From positions 25,567,662 to 25,631,661 of the forward strand of contig NC_045143.1 of assembly GCF_008831285.2 (NCBI RefSeq): 64,000 nucleotides of DNA, in the 5' to 3' direction. The notes below the pieces were generated by a model. The model ran no database searches. It was not told the origin of the DNA and worked only from the letters and a program-made list of their open reading frames with translations. The stretch comes from Nymphaea colorata (taxonomy: Eukaryota > Streptophyta > Magnoliopsida > Nymphaeales > Nymphaeaceae). The translations under genes and the position numbers were made by a program. Below are positions 61,140 to 64,000 of this stretch, in pieces (the stretch's first letter is position 1; each line of letters starts with the position of its first letter).

Positions 61140-62150
61140 ATCTATTGCATGTTGAGCGTAACCATCAATGGTTCAACAGACTAAACAACAAGAACATATG
61201 TTTTAAAGAAATTATAGTAGAAAACTGCAAACCCAAGAAGGAAATACTATTCAATGGTTCAACTTAAACTGCCCTCTGGGCACGTCCTTTGGTGTGTTTT
61301 CGCGAACCAGCCCACCTAGTGAAAATTAAATATTAACCTCCATTAGAGGTCTCAAGACTCTCAACTCATTCCCCTTATATGTCCAGCAGAGCAGCCTCAC
61401 CAACAACAAACCCTTCAACTACGGTGCCATGTCTTCCCAAATTCCCCTCCTTTTCATTCACCTCATACAAGAGTATAAAAGGCCCTTTTTTATTTTAAAA
61501 TTAACTCTAATTAAGACCCCAAAAGGAACCGTGCAGTTTCGACCGCCCATCTGAAAAAAATTACAGAACTGAAATTTCTCTCTTTGCCCCATATTCTGTG
61601 CTCAAAATTGCATCCTTAGCCATCCACGCCCGAACTCAGAGAAACAGCCGTGAAAAACTCAAACCGTATGTTCCATACAACCCTCTATAGACAATAAGCA
61701 TCATTTCTATCAAAAATTTCATGCTAAAACTGACAAAAAAAACCAAATTTATCTATCACAAATTAACAAGGTAGAGATTCAGGCTTCTAATCTAGAAAGG
61801 AATTTTAAAAATTGAAGAAGAAAATGAATTTCGGATGATCAACCTCCACTACCGTCCCTCTTGTCCTCTATTTCTCAATCCATCGCCTGCTCCCTTCCTC
61901 CCTCGTTTCTTCTCTCTCGTTCTCCCTTTTTCTCTCTTCACCTCTCCCAAACTTTCTCTCCCGTTCTACTTCTCTCCCTGTCTCCCTCTCTCGCTTTTTC
62001 AAACCCTGCCCTCTCATAAATCGACCCATACGGTTTAGAGAAGGAGAAAGAGGCGGGAGGCCTCAATTAAGCCCTGCCCTCTCATAAATCGACCCATACG
62101 GTTTTCATAAAATTCCCCCGCTTCTTTATTTTTCCCATCAGCAGCCATGA
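61140..62150. other. Non-coding region
   Basis: No gene recognised. A CT-rich stretch at 61850-62000; CATACGG preceded by TCATAAATCGACC occurs twice (62015-62033 and 62085-62101), a short tandem duplication. Confidence 0.5.
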
Positions 62151-62480
62151 GCGATCGTGAACAGCGATGAGCCGATGGCTGCCGCCTAGCGCTGGAACAG
62201 GGAACGCGAGGCGGCGAGCGGGAGATCGTTCGCCCGGCTACGGCATAACCCTAGCAAAGAGAGAGAGACGAGAGAACTTACGAGAAATAGTGAGATACCT
62301 GACGCCTGAATCCCGGCCGGAGTGACGGCGGACGGAAAACGCTAGAGGAATTACAGGAGCCGCCGTCGGAGACTCGGAGTCAGAGGAAGCGGCAGCCAGG
62401 GAGAATCGACGGAGGTTTGGACGACCACCCTGCGGGAACTGCGAAAGTCAGGATTCCCGCCCTGCGAGAACGCCAGGTGG
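62151..62480 (-). other. GC-rich patch, possible 5' end of a minus-strand transcript
   Basis: GC content is far above the surroundings. On the minus strand it reads like a plant 5' leader with candidate donors (GGCGTCAG|GTATCTC) and an acceptor (TTTGCTAG|GGTTATG), but no downstream coding exon was recognised. It may be a CpG-rich promoter remnant. Confidence 0.3.
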
Positions 62481-62569
62481 TTTTTTTAACTTTCAGCCTT
62501 TCACCTTTTCATTTGGAAACCGGTTTAATATTTGAAAACGATTCGATATGAACAAATCGAACCAGATAA

Positions 62570-62710
62570 CGTTCGAGCCACCCTAAGCTTTAACGAATCA
62601 ATTGAACTCGAGCTCGACTCGGGTAATAAACGAGTCAATTCGTGAAATCCATCTCGACTCGTTCAATAAAAGACCCCGAGCCTAGATTTAACTGGTCGAG
62701 CTCCAGCTTG
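62570..62710. repeat. CTCGAGCTCGACTCG-type repeat relic
   Basis: GAACTCGAGCTCGACTCGGG and GAGTCAATTCGTG blocks resemble those at 11521-11660 and 47480-47640. Probably a shared non-autonomous transposon family. Confidence 0.5.
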
Positions 62711-63206
62711 TTCACCGTAAACACTTGCTGCTACTCGAGAAGAGAAGGCATCAAGGAGGAGGAAAGGGGAAGGCTGGTTTAAGCTGCAGAAAAAATCCAC
62801 GGCCAAAAGTCAGACCCCCTATAAAGACCGAGTTTTTAACACAGACAAAAGTCTGTAGATCAGGGTCGCCATAGAACAGGCAAATTACCTGTGCACACTG
62901 AGTCGAGGTGAATTCTTCAAATTCACAAAATTTTTTTTTGTAGTTTCACTGCCATCAAACGCCGCCAAGTGAAAATTTTGATTGACTACCTTGGTGGAGA
63001 GTCGGCCTCTACCTCCATTGGTGAAGAGAAAACAGAGTTTCAAGAAGACATCAACCCGTCTATCCACGGCTGTAGCCAGTAACTTTTCTATCAGACGTTT
63101 CAAAAATTTGATATGAACCAAAATAAATTTATATGTAAATTTTTGAACTTTTTTTTTAAAAGAGGAAGAAGAGGGGCAGTGCAATTCGTATAATTTTTAA
63201 ATCCGA
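62711..63206. other. Non-coding spacer
   Basis: Nothing recognised. Contains a CCTATAAAG motif at about 62817-62825 that could be a TATA box, without a gene to assign it to. Confidence 0.4.
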
Positions 63207-63259
63207 GCAATGCATATCCTCAAATCTAACCAATATAAACCTTCAAATCCAATACATAC

Positions 63260-63312
<53 letters not shown>

Positions 63313-63630
63313 AATCAATACAGTTCTCAAATTCAATCCGTACAGCTTCCAAACCCAATCCATGGAAGCTTTTGATCTAGTCGGCACAATTTTCAAATTC
63401 AATCAATTGAAAGCAATTCCCCAGTCCAATTGACAGTTTTCCAAATACAATTAATACAGTTTGCAAATCCAATCAATGCAAATCTTCAGATCCAATTAAT
63501 GCAATTTTTCAAATTTGTTAATACATCTTTTAAATCCATTTAATACACTTTTTCAAATATATTTAATGCAGTTTATATACCCACTTAATAGAGTTTTCCA
63601 GTCCAATTAATCCGACAGTTTTCTAGTTTG
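63207..63630. repeat. Degenerate ~22-bp tandem repeat (minisatellite)
   Basis: About 17 diverged units around AATACAGTTTTCAAATCCAA, for example at 63448-63470, 63470-63492 and 63526-63547. The unit length of 21-24 bp is fairly constant although bases differ. A TA run interrupts the array. Confidence 0.75.
63262..63310. repeat. (TA)n microsatellite
   Basis: 49 bases of uninterrupted TA, within the 22-bp repeat array. Confidence 0.97.
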
Positions 63631-64000
63631 AGATACAAATAATCTGACAATCATAATCAAAAGTTACATAGAACATATAGGTCTTTTTCTTTGCAAATTT
63701 AATTGCATTTCATTGCGCCTAACTTATAAAAATCTGCACAACCGAATGAGACGAACAACATTGAGCATTTTTTGTTGATAAAATGTATGGAATTGGATCT
63801 AATCCACATAATTGGTCATAGTGAAGATGCAAAAGATATCCATTTTTTAACCTTCATGGAAGCATATTCCAATTTTTAAAGTGGTTCATGTTTGCTAAAC
63901 ATTCAAAGCAACCTTCAATATAAATTCTTATCTCAAAAGGAAATCCTTAAATGAAATCATTAAAACTCATTTCAAGTGATGCTTTCAAAACCATCTTCCA
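63631..64000. other. Non-coding, window end
   Basis: AT-rich sequence; no gene or repeat recognised. Confidence 0.5.

Noticed and set aside
60892-61140. Open frames on both strands with RIARIIRYRYD-like repeats
   Set aside because: They translate the GTATCG palindromes of the MITE-like insert.

Overview
The window reads as nuclear DNA of a flowering plant. It holds LTR retrotransposons primed by initiator-Met tRNA, plant-type gene remnants with introns (CDKC kinase, an ALA2-type flippase, clathrin heavy chain, an NSUN-family RNA methyltransferase) and AT-rich intergenic DNA. It is a transposon-rich, gene-poor stretch; I see no prokaryotic or organellar signature, no CRISPR array and no tRNA or rRNA gene. 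The species cannot be told from the sequence.

Layout. 73-5485: decayed Ty1/copia element 1 with target-site duplication (TSD) TCAAC. 7286-10164: last four exons of an NSUN-type RNA m5C methyltransferase (+). 12297-20608: a piece of an ALA2-like P4-ATPase gene (-) split inside an exon by copia element 2 (12594-20582). Element 2 was itself split in its RNase H domain by a 2.7-kb fold-back hAT element (17359-20068, TSD CTTACTTG). 22338-22412: a clathrin heavy-chain fragment (-).

23130-58908 is dominated by an inverted, head-to-head duplication of a cyclin-dependent kinase C (CDKC) gene. The left copy (27221-38277, -) keeps exons 2 to 12. The right copy (48844-54568, +) keeps exon 1, part of exon 2 and exons 9 (partial) to 12. 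Both are pseudogenes and share several disabling mutations, so the locus was already broken when it duplicated. A very young copia element 3 (28930-34482, TSD CTCCC, one difference between LTRs) sits in intron 10 of the left copy; the right copy preserves the empty site. A Ty3/gypsy chromovirus-like element with a 3-kb LTR (38385-46094, TSD GGACG) lies between the two copies. Two truncated LTRs of the same family (50491-51464 and 58909-60150) bracket the 3' half of the right copy and mimic a TIR transposon.

60151-64000 has no recognisable gene. It holds a palindrome-rich MITE-like insert (60399-61130), a GC-rich patch that may be the 5' end of a minus-strand gene, and a degenerate 22-bp tandem repeat with a long TA run.

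No clearly intact host gene is complete within the window. The points most worth following are the CDKC inverted pseudogene pair with its datable insertions, a perfect 55-bp hairpin in the leader of the young copia element, and the nested flippase/copia/hAT insertion whose empty sites can be read directly.
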